Below are positions 1 to 9,746 of a stretch of 64,000 nucleotides of DNA, one piece after another. Where the stretch lies: positions 124,001-188,000 of the forward strand of contig NZ_KI912151.1 of assembly GCF_000517105.1 (NCBI RefSeq), in the 5' to 3' direction. The stretch is from Fischerella sp. PCC 9605. GTDB lineage: Bacteria; Cyanobacteriota; Cyanobacteriia; Cyanobacteriales; Nostocaceae. Numbering within the stretch: position 1 is the first letter of the stretch; the number at the start of each line of letters is the position of its first letter. Under the pieces are notes generated by a model, which ran no database searches, was not told where the DNA came from, and saw only the letters and a program-made list of their open reading frames with translations. The position numbers and the translations under genes were made by a program.

Positions 1-477
1 CCAAAAAAGCGACAGCATCCGGTCTTCCGTGAGGGGTCGATTCAGGACAGAGTAGGGAATTAGCCCTCTGATAATTACGATGTTATGTGGTAAGGCTGCT
101 GCTAATTGGCTGAGAAACTCTTCACCATCGGGAAAGTACCGAGATGAAGCCTGACCGATACCATCCAGGTAAATTACATAACGAACAACATTTGTTTGTG
201 GTGAGATTGGTTCTGCTAGCGTACCTGGGTTGAGTGTGGTGTCGATTTGATCGCCATACCACCCCGCCCACCAACCCAAAGCTTCCAAAGGAACTGTAAG
301 TCCGACAAAGAGGATGGCAATCAAAGTAATCTGTGCCAAATCCAATGTCAAACTAAACGCACTACTCAAAGCTTTGTACGAAACTATCCACATATAGCGG
401 AGAGGTGGGAACAGTAGAGTTAAAAGCAGGGCTATCAAAAAAATACCCAAAAATTTGGCGACTCGCTTCCACATCAT
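1..477 (-). CDS. Uncharacterised membrane-anchored protein, N-terminal part (runs off left edge)
   Basis: An open frame of 159 codons starts at the ATG at 475-477 (a second ATG follows directly) and is still open at base 1, so only the N-terminus is visible. It begins MMWKRVAKFLGIFLIALLLT, a strong first transmembrane segment, followed by a second hydrophobic stretch around residues 45-65. The soluble part then starts with a YVIYLDGIGQAS-like strand and turn that could belong to an alpha/beta hydrolase-type fold; that is a guess. The stop of the next gene on the same strand lies 2 bp before this start, so the two are probably co-transcribed and translationally coupled. No function can be assigned. 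Confidence 0.7.
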   Translation of the reverse strand, partial: MMWKRVAKFLGIFLIALLLTLLFPPLRYMWIVSYKALSSAFSLTLDLAQITLIAILFVGLTVPLEALGWWAGWYGDQIDTTLNPGTLAEPISPQTNVVRYVIYLDGIGQASSRYFPDGEEFLSQLAAALPHNIVIIRGLIPYSVLNRPLTEDRMLSLFW

Positions 478-479
478 AC

Positions 480-1175
480 TCACCCCTTGTCTGTGTTATT
501 GCCAGCTTTATTGCCAGTTCGATAAATGCCGGGGGAAATTTGCGGGCCAGTTTGCAGAAGTTGTTCTAGCCCTCGCATATCTGTTACTAGTTGTGTCCCA
601 GCCGCCTTGTTGGATAGCCATTTGCCGATCGCCGCTATTGGTCGTCCAATGGTACGCTCTAAAATTTGAAATATTACCCACCCCAAAGCCACGCACCAAA
701 ACGCTTGCCACGCACTCAAATCAAGAGCAACACGCAAGCCAATCACAAATGCCAACAGTGTCCAAATCGAGAGCAATACCAGAATTGGCACACCCAAATA
801 AGGCAAAGCTATAAAAAAACTAAATATTAATGGCGCATAAGCAAGCCCCATAGCAGACCACACGCTGCCAAAAGAGACATTGTCATCGAATAGTATGCGG
901 CTCACCAACCATGTACTCAAGCCCCAAAACCCAATGCTAAATGCAAATAATACAGAGGCAATCAACAAGCTCAGGATAAAGCGAATTGGTTTGACTCGGT
1001 TGACAAACAACACAATAGCCTGACCTATAGCCTGAGAAAAGCCTGCCAGCAGCAATGTATACAAAGCTACCCTATTACTTTGGGGCAGGGTTTGAATCAA
1101 TTCAAACGCTTTGGGGTTGAGGGCGATCGCCCCGAATATAAGTTCCCAAAATCTGTCGAGGGCGGTCTCAGTCAT
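480..1175 (-). CDS. Polytopic membrane protein, Yip1-like
   Basis: About 231 residues from the ATG at 1173-1175. An in-frame TTG nine codons upstream is possible, but neither start has a clear Shine-Dalgarno. There are five or so hydrophobic segments between about residues 30 and 180, then an amphipathic soluble tail. The layout (an acidic N-terminal helix, then a five-helix bundle with small residues) resembles Yip1/YIP-like membrane proteins; this is a weak family impression, not a motif match. It sits 2 bp upstream of another membrane protein on the same strand, so the pair probably forms one unit. Function unknown. Confidence 0.7.
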   Translation of the reverse strand: MTETALDRFWELIFGAIALNPKAFELIQTLPQSNRVALYTLLLAGFSQAIGQAIVLFVNRVKPIRFILSLLIASVLFAFSIGFWGLSTWLVSRILFDDNVSFGSVWSAMGLAYAPLIFSFFIALPYLGVPILVLLSIWTLLAFVIGLRVALDLSAWQAFWCVALGWVIFQILERTIGRPIAAIGKWLSNKAAGTQLVTDMRGLEQLLQTGPQISPGIYRTGNKAGNNTDKG

Positions 1176-1760
1176 GGTAGATGGGTGAACAAGCCAGCTC
1201 AATTATTGCAAATTTTTGATCTGCTCAATAACCTTTTCACCTTTGAGTGCTATTTTCAATAGCAGATAAGCCAGTTAAGTAAATTAGTTGAAGAAATTAT
1301 GAATAATCCCCACCAAACTCTACAGTATAGATGGAGATTGCACTAAGTAGTTGGGCAAAATTAAATTTATTCGTGGAGACAGGGAACGCTTAACAGGAAA
1401 ACAATGTGTGTAATTAATTATTACAATCTCAGAGCTTTACTTTGCGTGTGTATTTTACAAAGTTAATTGTCTCAGCCGCTTGCTTAACTGACTTATCTGC
1501 CATTGAAGCAATTACAAAATTATAAAATAATATACTTAATTAATACAAGCATAATTAATATGATTCAAGTTAATTGAAAATGATTGTAATTGATAACTTC
1601 AAAGATAACATCTGATGTAAGAGCAAAGAAATAATAGAGGTCATTAAACAATTGGGATTGCAATTAAATAGATATCTACACAATTAATTACAAATAAATT
1701 GAATCAGGTCTTGATGTTTAACATTCTTAATCTATAAACTAGACTCAGGAGAAGTGGCAT
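1176..1760. other. AT-rich intergenic region
   Basis: This 585-bp stretch is strongly AT-rich with many AATTAATT-like runs and no credible coding frame. It must hold the promoters of the leftward membrane-protein pair and of the rightward small protein at 1761. I see no clear repeat, terminator or RNA gene in it. Confidence 0.6.
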
Positions 1761-2000
1761 ATGGAAATTCAACGACCAAATGCTGGAGAACTTACACCCG
1801 AGGAAGCCAAGGAACTCGAAAAAGTAAAAGCCGTTATTGAGCGGGCTATTGCTGATGGTAAGCTTACCTCAGCAGAGATCCAAACTATCAGAACTGCAAT
1901 TTGGGCTGACAAAAAAGTAAGTGTGGAAGAACTCAATTTGGTCACGACACTAATCCGAGAGAAAATGGAGCGAGGAGAACTCTCACAAGATTGGTGGTAA
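1761..2000 (+). CDS. Small acidic hypothetical protein
   Basis: Encodes 79 residues beginning MEIQRPNAGELTPEEAKEL. An AGGAGA ribosome-binding site lies about 9 bases before the ATG, which supports the start. It is highly charged and predicted mostly helical: three helices with an ADGKLTSAEIQTIR segment and a WADKKVSVEEL segment, an arrangement reminiscent of a minimal TerB/EF-hand-like helical repeat. It has no cysteine and no membrane segment, so it is probably cytoplasmic. It stands alone between the leftward pair and the convergent copper genes. Function unknown. Confidence 0.7.
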   Translation: MEIQRPNAGELTPEEAKELEKVKAVIERAIADGKLTSAEIQTIRTAIWADKKVSVEELNLVTTLIREKMERGELSQDWW

Positions 2001-2201
2001 GAGCCAGAGGCTCTTAATTCTCGTGACCTTAACTCACCAACAAAATGGGACAGGAGCATTAGGTGATGTTGAGCAACTTTGTACAAATAATAGAGTTGTG
2101 GTAGCAGCGATCGCGCTCATCAATATCTTCATGAAACTTATCTCCAGAACGTGTAAATTCCTGTTTCAACTGAGCAAGACATATTCTGATGCGTTAGACC
2201 A

Positions 2202-2798
2202 CTAGTTTACGCGTGTTGTCATTGGTGGTTGAGTATTTGCCATAATTTCATCCCCCTTTGGAGATTGAACTTGCCCAGCTTCAACTTTAACTTCGCCTCG
2301 AAACATATTCATACCGCAGGTAAAGGTGTAAGTCCCTGGTTGGTTGGGAGTGAACTCAATCGGAGTAACTTGGTTTAGGGGTAGTTCTTGAGCAATATGA
2401 AAATCTGGAAATCGGACTTCTTCAAGGCAACTGCTGGGGTCTTTGCGGTAGAAATTGAGCCGCACTCTTTGACCTGCATTAACCACAACTTGGCTTGGTT
2501 CATACCCACCATCAACGGTAATTGTTACCTCCTGAACACCCTGCTTTGATTGTGCTTTTTGCGATTTTGGCTTACTCAACAGAAACCACCATAACTCCAG
2601 TCCGATCAATCCTAATCCACCAGCAGTAACAGCTGCTTTTGCCCATAAGGGTTGTTCGATGCGACGGAACTGACTTGTTTGCTTCGTTTGAGATGGTTGC
2701 ATATGTTCGTGGGATATCTGTGCAACTGCTTTGTTAGAAGCAATTCCAAACACCAACCCCAAACTCGCAACACTGCCAATGATTGCTATTTTGTTCAT
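2202..2798 (-). CDS. Membrane-anchored cupredoxin-domain protein
   Basis: A 198-residue exported protein. Residues 1-27 form a signal peptide ending in SNKAVAQ, and a second hydrophobic helix lies at about 52-70 (TAGGLGLIGLELWWFLLS), so it may stay anchored. The domain at about 88-175 is a cupredoxin (EfeO/plastocyanin-like beta barrel) with a conserved PSQVVVNAGQRVRLNFYR strand, an upstream Cys (SSCLEE), a His (FPDFHIAQ) and a C-terminal CGMNMF loop. Those Cys/His/Met residues are plausible copper ligands. It lies 145 bp downstream of the copper ATPase gene on the same strand, which suggests a periplasmic copper-binding partner. The mature role (chaperone or sensor) is inference. Confidence 0.85.
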   Translation of the reverse strand: MNKIAIIGSVASLGLVFGIASNKAVAQISHEHMQPSQTKQTSQFRRIEQPLWAKAAVTAGGLGLIGLELWWFLLSKPKSQKAQSKQGVQEVTITVDGGYEPSQVVVNAGQRVRLNFYRKDPSSCLEEVRFPDFHIAQELPLNQVTPIEFTPNQPGTYTFTCGMNMFRGEVKVEAGQVQSPKGDEIMANTQPPMTTRVN

Positions 2799-2839
2799 TA
2801 TTTAAACATCTCCGTTGGCGAATGTAACTACATTGCAAG

Positions 2840-2920
2840 CTATGCTAATGCGCCGGAAATAGCTCCTAGCAAAAATCCAAATCCTACCAAAGTTGCGAAA
2901 AATGTTGCTTTCTTAAGCAT
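2840..2920 (-). CDS. 26-residue hydrophobic peptide in the copper operon
   Basis: A short frame lies between the copper ATPase stop (2943) and the cupredoxin start (2798). It begins MLKKATFFATLVGFGFLLGA and ends SGALA followed by TAG. A GGGAG sequence sits about 8 bases before the ATG. The peptide has a two-lysine N-terminus, one hydrophobic segment and an ALA ending, so it is either a free single-span membrane microprotein or looks like a bare signal peptide. It is co-directional with its neighbours, with a 22-bp gap upstream. It could equally be the remnant of a longer secreted gene whose body was lost. Confidence 0.45.
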   Translation of the reverse strand: MLKKATFFATLVGFGFLLGAISGALA

Positions 2921-2942
2921 CGTTACTACTCCCTGTGATTTA

Positions 2943-5204
2943 TCAACCAATTGTTTTAGGTCGGAAATTACGCAAACGCAGGGCATTAGTGACTACGGAG
3001 ACGGAACTAAACGCCATTGCTGCACCTGCAATAATGGGGCTGAGCAACCAACCGAAGAAAGGAAAGAGAATTCCGGCTGCAATTGGAATACCAGCGACGT
3101 TATAGATAAAAGCAAAAAAGAGATTCTGACGAATATTGCGAATCGTGGCACGAGAGAGTTGAATGGCAGTGACAATACCTTGTAAATCCCCAGAGATGAG
3201 GGTGATATCACTAGCTGCGATCGCTACATCTGTTCCTGTGCCAATTGCCATCCCGACATCGGCTTGAGCCAGTGCTGGGGCATCATTAATGCCATCCCCG
3301 ACCATTGCTACAATTTTGCCTTCCGACTGAATTTTCTCGACAGTATCGGCTTTCTGATCCGGGCGAACTTCGGCAAAAACTCGCTTGATCCCCACTTCAC
3401 GGGCAATTACTTCGGCTGTGCGGCGATTGTCTCCGGTCAACATCACTACTTCCAATCCCATTTTCTGCAATGTGCGAATTGCGTTTACAGAAGATGGTTT
3501 CACCGCATCGGCAATGCCCATAATCCCTTGGACTTTGCTATTCACCGCAATCCAGATGACTGTCTTACCGAGATACTCCAAGCGATCCCAAGATTCCTGC
3601 AATGCACCTGTATCAATGCCTAACTCTCTCATCCAACGGTGGGTGCCAATTTGTACCCATTGATTTGACACGTACCCTTGCACACCACTACCAGCGATCG
3701 CTTCAAAATCCTGTGTATCAGTTAACTCTACACCTTGAGATTGAGCATAATTTACAACTGCTTCAGCCAAAGGATGTTCTGAATTGCGTTCAACAGATGC
3801 TGCAAGGCGCAGAAGATTTAGCTCATTGCCATTGGCTGTACCGTTTACGGTTACAAAGTCGGTGACAGTGGGCTTACCTTGCGTAATTGTACCTGTTTTG
3901 TCGAGGACGATCGTTTGTAGTTTGTGCCCCATTTCTAGACTTTCTGCACCCTTGATGAGGATGCCATTCTCCGCACCTTTGCCTGTGCCAACCATAATCG
4001 AGGTTGGAGTTGCTAGTCCCAAGGCACAGGGACATGCAATAATTAGGACTCCGACTGTCGTAATTAGCGCCATTGTCACATTGCCCATGAGGTTGTACCA
4101 GAGGATGAACGTAGCAATGGCAATGGCAATTACAGCAGGTACAAACCATCCTGTAACTTGGTCGGCTAGCTTTTGAATTGGAGCTTTTGACCCTTGGGCT
4201 TGCTGCACTAGCTTGACAATCTGTGCCAAGAATGTATCTTTACCTACTCGTGTTGCTCGGAATTTGAAGCTACCAGTTTTGTTAATCGTAGCTCCAATCA
4301 CTTCATCACCTGGTTGTTTCTTCACAGGAAGACTTTCGCCCGTTACCATTGCCTCATCAATGGTGGAGAAACCGTCAACGATCTCACCATCTACCGGAAT
4401 CTTTTCACCCGGACGCACCAGAATGACATCGCCCTCAACCACCTCTGCAATGGGCAGATCAATCTCTTGCCCATTGCGAATGACTCGCGCCGTTTTTGCC
4501 TGCAAGCCCATTAGCTTACGAATAGCTTCGGAGGTTTGTCCTTTGGCACGGTTTTCTAACAATCGTCCGAGCAAAATCAGGGTAATCACCACCGCAGAGA
4601 TTTCATAATACACATCGGGTGATAATCCCTGGTTCAGGAAAAATCCGGGGAAAAAGGTTGGAAAGAGCGAATAGAAAAAAGCTGCACTGGTTCCCAAAGC
4701 AACCAATGTATCCATAGTGGCAGTATGACGCTTGAAGGCTTTCCAAGCTCCTTGATAAAAGGATTCACCGCTCCAAAATTGGATGGGGGCTGTTAAAACA
4801 AGCTGAAGTAGGGGGTGGTGTAGCCAATCCGGAATCCAAGGCATATGCACCCCAGTCATCATTGGTAATCCTCCAATAACTAGGATGGTTGTAATCACCC
4901 CCCCTAAAATGAGTCGTCGTTTCAGTTTTCGCGATTCAGCCTGACGAGCTTCTTGCTCAGCATCTGTTTGTGCGCTCATCATCTCTTGTTCTTGGAGGGG
5001 ATAGGCAGAGTACCCCGCCTCTTCGATTGCTTGTTGAATATCCTTCAGGTTAGTTTGCTGAGGGTTATATTGAATAGTAGCCTGCTCTGCCCCGAAGTTC
5101 ACGCTACACGCTTCTACTCCCGGCACCGATCGAATAGCTTCTTCAATGTTGTTAGCACAGGAGGCACAACTCATACCCCGCAGTTTCAGATTCGCGTTTT
5201 CCAT
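2943..5204 (-). CDS. copA: Copper-translocating P1B-type ATPase
   Basis: A 753-residue heavy-metal ATPase. It has one N-terminal HMA domain with GMSCASC at residues 10-16, paired transmembrane helices, an actuator TGES loop near 290, the metal-site motif CPC at about 391-393, the phosphorylation motif DKTGT near 435, the HP motif (SEHP) near 477 and GDGINDAP in the hinge. CPC plus a CxxC HMA domain indicates monovalent copper (family knowledge, CopA/PacS/CtaA group). I chose the ATG at 5202-5204 because AGGAGG lies about 6 bases upstream; a TTG two codons earlier would overlap that site. Downstream on the same strand are a hydrophobic peptide and a cupredoxin. Export from the cytoplasm or supply to the thylakoid cannot be told apart from sequence. 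Confidence 0.95.
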   Translation of the reverse strand: MENANLKLRGMSCASCANNIEEAIRSVPGVEACSVNFGAEQATIQYNPQQTNLKDIQQAIEEAGYSAYPLQEQEMMSAQTDAEQEARQAESRKLKRRLILGGVITTILVIGGLPMMTGVHMPWIPDWLHHPLLQLVLTAPIQFWSGESFYQGAWKAFKRHTATMDTLVALGTSAAFFYSLFPTFFPGFFLNQGLSPDVYYEISAVVITLILLGRLLENRAKGQTSEAIRKLMGLQAKTARVIRNGQEIDLPIAEVVEGDVILVRPGEKIPVDGEIVDGFSTIDEAMVTGESLPVKKQPGDEVIGATINKTGSFKFRATRVGKDTFLAQIVKLVQQAQGSKAPIQKLADQVTGWFVPAVIAIAIATFILWYNLMGNVTMALITTVGVLIIACPCALGLATPTSIMVGTGKGAENGILIKGAESLEMGHKLQTIVLDKTGTITQGKPTVTDFVTVNGTANGNELNLLRLAASVERNSEHPLAEAVVNYAQSQGVELTDTQDFEAIAGSGVQGYVSNQWVQIGTHRWMRELGIDTGALQESWDRLEYLGKTVIWIAVNSKVQGIMGIADAVKPSSVNAIRTLQKMGLEVVMLTGDNRRTAEVIAREVGIKRVFAEVRPDQKADTVEKIQSEGKIVAMVGDGINDAPALAQADVGMAIGTGTDVAIAASDITLISGDLQGIVTAIQLSRATIRNIRQNLFFAFIYNVAGIPIAAGILFPFFGWLLSPIIAGAAMAFSSVSVVTNALRLRNFRPKTIG

Positions 5205-5605
5205 TGTCAAACCTCCTAACGATGTCCTGAACTGCTTTTTAAAGAATTTAGTGGCAGATAACGGTATAACCCAATACCCTTAGGTTAAGGGGGAAGGGGG
5301 AAAGGGAAAAGGGGGAAAACTCCATATTTTCCCTTTTTAAATTGGTATTAGGAACTTTGAGTTGAAGTGTCATCTGATGTACTCTATTTAATCAACTAAA
5401 CCCATTTTGAAATCTCCATCTTGCTGGAGAGTCAAGGGGTAGTGAGAAAAATTTTTTGAATTACCAAGTTCAACCTCGTAACGAGGGTGGTGGGCTGCTG
5501 CCTGGGGCTGTTGTCACTGCTGGAAGATATATTGGGGCACTTGTGCGATCGCTGCTTCCTGTTTGACTAAAATCTTGGCATGAGCTTTTGCAGCAAAACC
5601 AAGGT
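5205..5605. other. Divergent promoter region with repeat fragments
   Basis: A 400-bp gap between the leftward copper ATPase and the rightward MFS exporter. It contains a G/A-rich low-complexity run near 5290-5330 (gggaaaggggg type) and, at about 5461-5487, a diverged copy of the TTACCAagTTcAAcc..GTAACGAG palindromic dispersed repeat seen elsewhere in this window. It must carry both promoters. I found no convincing CopY- or CueR-type operator by eye. Confidence 0.5.
5461..5487. repeat. Dispersed palindromic repeat, copy at 5.46 kb
   Basis: Contains TTACCAAGTTCAACCTCGTA followed by ACGAGGG, an imperfect palindrome related to the perfect one at 21030-21052 and to copies near 28701 and 62650. 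It lies in an intergenic region. Confidence 0.6.
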
Positions 5606-7090
5606 ATGAACAGCGAATCAGTACCCCAAAATTTTTCTTCATCTAGGCGATCGCCATCTCAAAAATGGTGGGCACTGTTGAGTGTGGGTTTGGGCTTCAC
5701 GATGTTTACGCTCGATAACTCTATCGTCAATATCGCTCTGCCTAGTATTACTAATGCCTTTCACACTGATCTTGCTACTGCTCAATGGGTAATTGTTAGC
5801 TATTTAATCGTTCTTACTGCTTTAATGTTAAGCGCCGCTCGTTTGGGTAATATGTTTGGCAGGCAGAAATTATTCCAAAGCGGTTTGATCTTGTTTACTG
5901 CTAGCTCATTGCTGTGTGGGTTAGCTCCTGGAATTGTCTGGTTGATTGGCTTTCGAGTGCTGCAAGGACTTGGTGCTGTGTTGATCGCTGGCTTGGGAAT
6001 GGCTATGATTACAGAACTATTTGGCACTAGTCCGCAATATGGACTGGCACTCAGCCTTGCTGCGATGACGCTTTCTCTAGGGTCTGTGTTTGGTGCAAGT
6101 GTTGGTGGCTTCTTGGTAGCACTAGGAGATTGGCGGGCTATTTTCCTGATTAATATCCCGATTGGAATTATTGCTATTTTTTTATTCACTTGGTGTGTTC
6201 CACCTTCCCAGGTTCAGCGTGACACCTCACAATATTTTGATGGGCTGGGATCTATTCTTCTGGTGGTAGTAATGGTTAGCTTTTCGTTTGGCATGAGCGA
6301 AGGGCAAAAACAGGGGTTTGATAGTGCGATCGCTCTGATTCTGTTTGCCATTGCTGTCATCAGTTTAATTATTTTTGTATGGGTTGAGTCTCGGATCGAA
6401 CAGCCAATTGTTGACCTATCTTTGTTTCGTAACCCCATCCTAACTATTAATTTGTTGACAATGGTGGTGATTTACATTGCGATCGCATTTCGGCTGTTTA
6501 TTTATCCGTTCTTCCTGGAATTGGCACTGAAGTATCCAATCGACCAAGTGGGACTGCTGATGATCACCTATCCCATCACCAATGCCATCATTGCACCCAT
6601 ATCAGGACGTTTAGTTGATAAGTTTGGTAGCCGTTTTCTCATTCCTATTGGTCTAATGTTATTGACGTTCGGATGCGTACTGGCTAGCACCTTTACTACC
6701 CAGTTAACACCCTTGGGTTACGTTTTCAGGGATATGGTGCTGGGCATAGGATTGGCAATGTGGCGAACGCCCAACAATACCGATATCATGAGCAACGCTC
6801 CCCCAGATAAACTCGGCATTGTTTCGGGGTTATTAAACGAATCATCAATGATCGGGCAAACGATCGGAACACCGCTTGCATCGGCTCTATTTGCAACATT
6901 TGCTTTCAGTAGCACTCACCTAGCCCGTACAACACCACCTGCATCTCTTCCGCCCCAAGCATTCGTATTTGCTATGCACTGGACGTTTCTGTTTGTGGCG
7001 ATTCTGCTTGGTATTACAGTTATTTGCAATGGCTTGTTTCACATAGCCAAACGCCCACCAACAAAACTTTCCAATATGCCTTTTTCTTAG
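5606..7090 (+). CDS. MFS drug exporter, DHA2 (EmrB/QacA-like) family
   Basis: A 494-residue transporter from the ATG at 5606-5608; an in-frame TTG six codons upstream gives a longer form. It has about 14 hydrophobic helices. The first helix region carries the LDNSIVNIALPSI signature of 14-TM DHA2 exporters, and the next loop has RLGNMFGRQKLF, the motif A position with the conserved G and R residues. The family couples proton influx to export of amphipathic compounds; the substrate here is unknown. It is divergent from the copper ATPase and has no adjacent regulator or membrane-fusion partner. It ends in a short Pro/Lys-rich tail. Confidence 0.88.
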   Translation: MNSESVPQNFSSSRRSPSQKWWALLSVGLGFTMFTLDNSIVNIALPSITNAFHTDLATAQWVIVSYLIVLTALMLSAARLGNMFGRQKLFQSGLILFTASSLLCGLAPGIVWLIGFRVLQGLGAVLIAGLGMAMITELFGTSPQYGLALSLAAMTLSLGSVFGASVGGFLVALGDWRAIFLINIPIGIIAIFLFTWCVPPSQVQRDTSQYFDGLGSILLVVVMVSFSFGMSEGQKQGFDSAIALILFAIAVISLIIFVWVESRIEQPIVDLSLFRNPILTINLLTMVVIYIAIAFRLFIYPFFLELALKYPIDQVGLLMITYPITNAIIAPISGRLVDKFGSRFLIPIGLMLLTFGCVLASTFTTQLTPLGYVFRDMVLGIGLAMWRTPNNTDIMSNAPPDKLGIVSGLLNESSMIGQTIGTPLASALFATFAFSSTHLARTTPPASLPPQAFVFAMHWTFLFVAILLGITVICNGLFHIAKRPPTKLSNMPFS

Positions 7091-7372
7091 CTAGTAGTTC
7101 GCGCCCGGGAACTTGGCGGGGTAAAGGGAAAGGGGAAAAGGGGAGCCAGCGCGTTGCTTTTCCACGCGTTGTAGCGACTGGCGTGAAAGGTTTTTAATTC
7201 CTTTCCCTAAAAGATGCACCCCTTTCCCCAGCCCTCACAAGCGCATTTTTGGGTTGGCAGATCACTAGGATAGTCAGCGATCGCAGGTTAGAGAAACGGA
7301 GAAAATCGAGTATAAATCGACTTTCTCGAAGGCTAACTAATCACTTCTTGCGTTCGATCTCAATAGTCCACT

Positions 7373-9268
7373 CTATTGCTGATATTGTTGCAAATTAGAG
7401 ATGTTTCCTGGAATTGGTTGATTTTGACCCCACTCAATTAATTGCATCAGTACAGGCATGGGAACCTTTGCTCTTGAGGCGGCTATTTGTCTGGTTTTAC
7501 CTTGACGCAACAAAATGATTGCGTCTTGAGCTTTTCTCCACGTTCTACTGTAGGGTTTGATCTGACCTTCATGCCTTGCTACCACTAACCCACGGGCAAC
7601 AGCATTAGCATCATCAATTGACTGTTCTACAAGTGATTGTTCTGAGTAATTAACTTGTTGGATTGAGGGTGAAGTAGCCGCAATTGAGGTGCGTTCAACA
7701 GGTTCGACACCAGAAGCAGGTAAAGTAGAAGACGAGGATATTGTTGGTCGAATTTGACCCCATTCAATTAATTGCATCAGTACAGGCATGGGAACCTTTG
7801 CTCTTGAGGCGGCTACTTGCCTGGTTTTACCTTGACGCAACAAAATGATTGCGTCTTGAGCTTTTCTCCACGTTCTACTGTAGGGTTTGATCTGACCTTC
7901 ATGCCTTGCTACCACTAACCCACGAACAACGGCATTAGCATCATCAATTGACTGTGCTAAGGTAGATTGTTTTGAGTAATTAACTTCTTGGATTGAGGGT
8001 GAAGTAGCGGCAATTGAGGTACGTTCAACAGGTTTGACACCAGAAGCAGGTAATCTAGAGGGTGTGGTTGTAGTACTGGGTCTGTTTAAGGATCTGCTAG
8101 GTGTGGTTGACTGGTTGCCCGTAGTAGAAGTCCTGTTAGGAATCGCGGTACTATTATCATACCTTGTCATCCTGTCAACAGTACTATAAGGTGCGTTAGG
8201 GTTACTCTGATTACTCGAATTGGTTTCAATCTGGTCGTTTTTGACCGTACCGCTGGGCGTCCTGAAGGGTTTAGCAGGTGTAGTTAGCTGACTACTAGTA
8301 GTAGGTCTAGAAGTAGGTGTACTGGGAATGGCGGCACTATCATACCAGGTAGTTCTGCTAACATTACTCGAAGGTGTGCTAGGGTTACTCTGACTGCTCG
8401 AATTGGTGTAGGTCTGGCTGGTTGTGGCCGTGCTAGTGGGTGTAGAGAAAGGTCTATCAGATGTGGTTGGTGTGCTTGCAGTACTCGGAGTACTGGGAGT
8501 AGCGCTGCCATACTCGCTCATGCTGTCAACAGCACTAGAAGGTGCGCCAGGGGTATTCTGACTGCTCGAACTGGTGTATGCCTGGCTGGTTGTGGCGGTG
8601 CTGCTGGGTGTAGAGAAAGGTCTATCAGATGTGGTTGGTATGCTTGGAGTACTCTCAGTAATAGAATTCCTTTTAGGAATCGTGGCAATATCATACTCAG
8701 TCTTACCACCAACAGTGTCAGAAGGTGCGCTAGGGATATTTTGACTGCCCGAAGTTGTGTAATTCTGACTAGTTGTGGGCGTGTTGCTGGGCACGCTGAA
8801 GGATCTACCAGGTGTGTTTGGTATGCTCCCAGTATTAGGAGTAATCAAGTTCCTGTTGGGGATCGTAGCACCACCAAATCTAGGCATACTACCCACAGGG
8901 TTGGAAGATGTATTAGGGATACTCTGACTATCGACATTGGCGTCGTCGGGCATATCCGGAAAGTCAAAGTTATCTAATGGGTTTGTGTTGTTGGGAGTAG
9001 CTAGAGGTTCAGCAGATGTAATTTTGGAGTCAGGAATAGTTACAGACTGGTTGGGTGTAGTTGTGGTACTGGGAGTAGTTGCAGACTTATTAGAAAAACT
9101 ATCAGTACTACCAGTACGACTTGGGGCTTGATTACAGGCTGATAAAAAGCCAGATAATAAGCTAAGTGCTAAAACAAAACTAGCAATTTTTGTTCTCTTA
9201 ACTTTTCCTTCACCAATTGTGGCACTCATTTGAGATACCTGTATAAGCTTTGCAAGATAGATATTCAT
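7373..9268 (-). CDS. Repetitive Ser/Thr/Pro-rich lipoprotein with two HTH-like C-terminal domains
   Basis: A 631-residue protein from the ATG at 9266-9268, preceded by GGAGG about 12 bases upstream (an in-frame ATG eight codons earlier overlaps that site). The N-terminus has a hydrophobic core ending LLSGFLSAC, a lipobox with Cys near residue 45. Residues about 50-400 are low complexity, built from roughly 65-residue repeats such as TTSDRPFSTPSSTATTSQ. Two near-identical domains of about 100 residues follow (near 405-504 and 515-614), each with RGLVVARHEGQIKPYSRTW and a helical segment ending VPMPVLMQLIEWGQ. The last part resembles a helix-turn-helix, which is odd in a lipoprotein. Function unknown; an extended envelope protein is the likely form. 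Confidence 0.8.
   Translation of the reverse strand: MNIYLAKLIQVSQMSATIGEGKVKRTKIASFVLALSLLSGFLSACNQAPSRTGSTDSFSNKSATTPSTTTTPNQSVTIPDSKITSAEPLATPNNTNPLDNFDFPDMPDDANVDSQSIPNTSSNPVGSMPRFGGATIPNRNLITPNTGSIPNTPGRSFSVPSNTPTTSQNYTTSGSQNIPSAPSDTVGGKTEYDIATIPKRNSITESTPSIPTTSDRPFSTPSSTATTSQAYTSSSSQNTPGAPSSAVDSMSEYGSATPSTPSTASTPTTSDRPFSTPTSTATTSQTYTNSSSQSNPSTPSSNVSRTTWYDSAAIPSTPTSRPTTSSQLTTPAKPFRTPSGTVKNDQIETNSSNQSNPNAPYSTVDRMTRYDNSTAIPNRTSTTGNQSTTPSRSLNRPSTTTTPSRLPASGVKPVERTSIAATSPSIQEVNYSKQSTLAQSIDDANAVVRGLVVARHEGQIKPYSRTWRKAQDAIILLRQGKTRQVAASRAKVPMPVLMQLIEWGQIRPTISSSSTLPASGVEPVERTSIAATSPSIQQVNYSEQSLVEQSIDDANAVARGLVVARHEGQIKPYSRTWRKAQDAIILLRQGKTRQIAASRAKVPMPVLMQLIEWGQNQPIPGNISNLQQYQQ
7424..8054 (-). 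repeat. Recent tandem duplication, 330-bp period, inside the lipoprotein gene
   Basis: The segments at about 7426-7722 and 7756-8052 are almost identical at DNA level (both begin GACCCCA[C/T]TCAATTAATTGC). The period is 330 bp, or 110 codons, so the duplication stays in frame and doubles the C-terminal domain. The few differences suggest a recent event. Confidence 0.9.
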
Positions 9269-9299
9269 GCTACTGCTTCCCCTCCGAGGCATTTCCTAT

Positions 9300-9746
9300 G
9301 GTTGTGTTGCAAAAAGTTTTGAGGACGACAAGATCGCTTTGGATCGGATTTATTTATGCGACCACTCCAAGAATTTGGGCAATCAACGTGACTGTATTGG
9401 GAATGTTACTTTTTTATATTCCCTGAATTTGTCCTTTTTGGATCGCATTCATAAGTTTTGTAATTAATAATTATTCTTTATTGTCGTGTCACCTGATTTG
9501 AATCTAGAGATGATTCAAATTAGAGGCTTCCAAATAAAAAATATCCAATCGCTCGCAAGACTTGAAGGACAAAGAAGACAAGGAGGAAGAAGTTGTGTTG
9601 GATGCAGGAGTTGGATAATTTATTTTTTGGAGTCCCCTTATATTTGATAAGTTAATGGACTTCAAAATATTATTTGAGATAATTGACTGGCGATTAGTCA
9701 ATAATACAGACAAGGGTATGGGAAGCTGTATTTTTGCAACACGACC
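9300..9746. mobile_element. 447-bp IS-like remnant or miniature element with terminal inverted repeats
   Basis: The left end reads GGTTGTGTTGCAAAAA (9300-9315). The right end is its reverse complement, TTTTTGCAACACGACC (9731-9746), with one mismatch in 16. The interior is AT-rich with no transposase-like frame. GTTGCAAA ends occur in IS6-like elements, so this may be an internally deleted copy; the family assignment is tentative. No clear target duplication was found. The left end lies 32 bp upstream of the lipoprotein start, so the element probably supplies or separates that gene's promoter. Confidence 0.6.
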
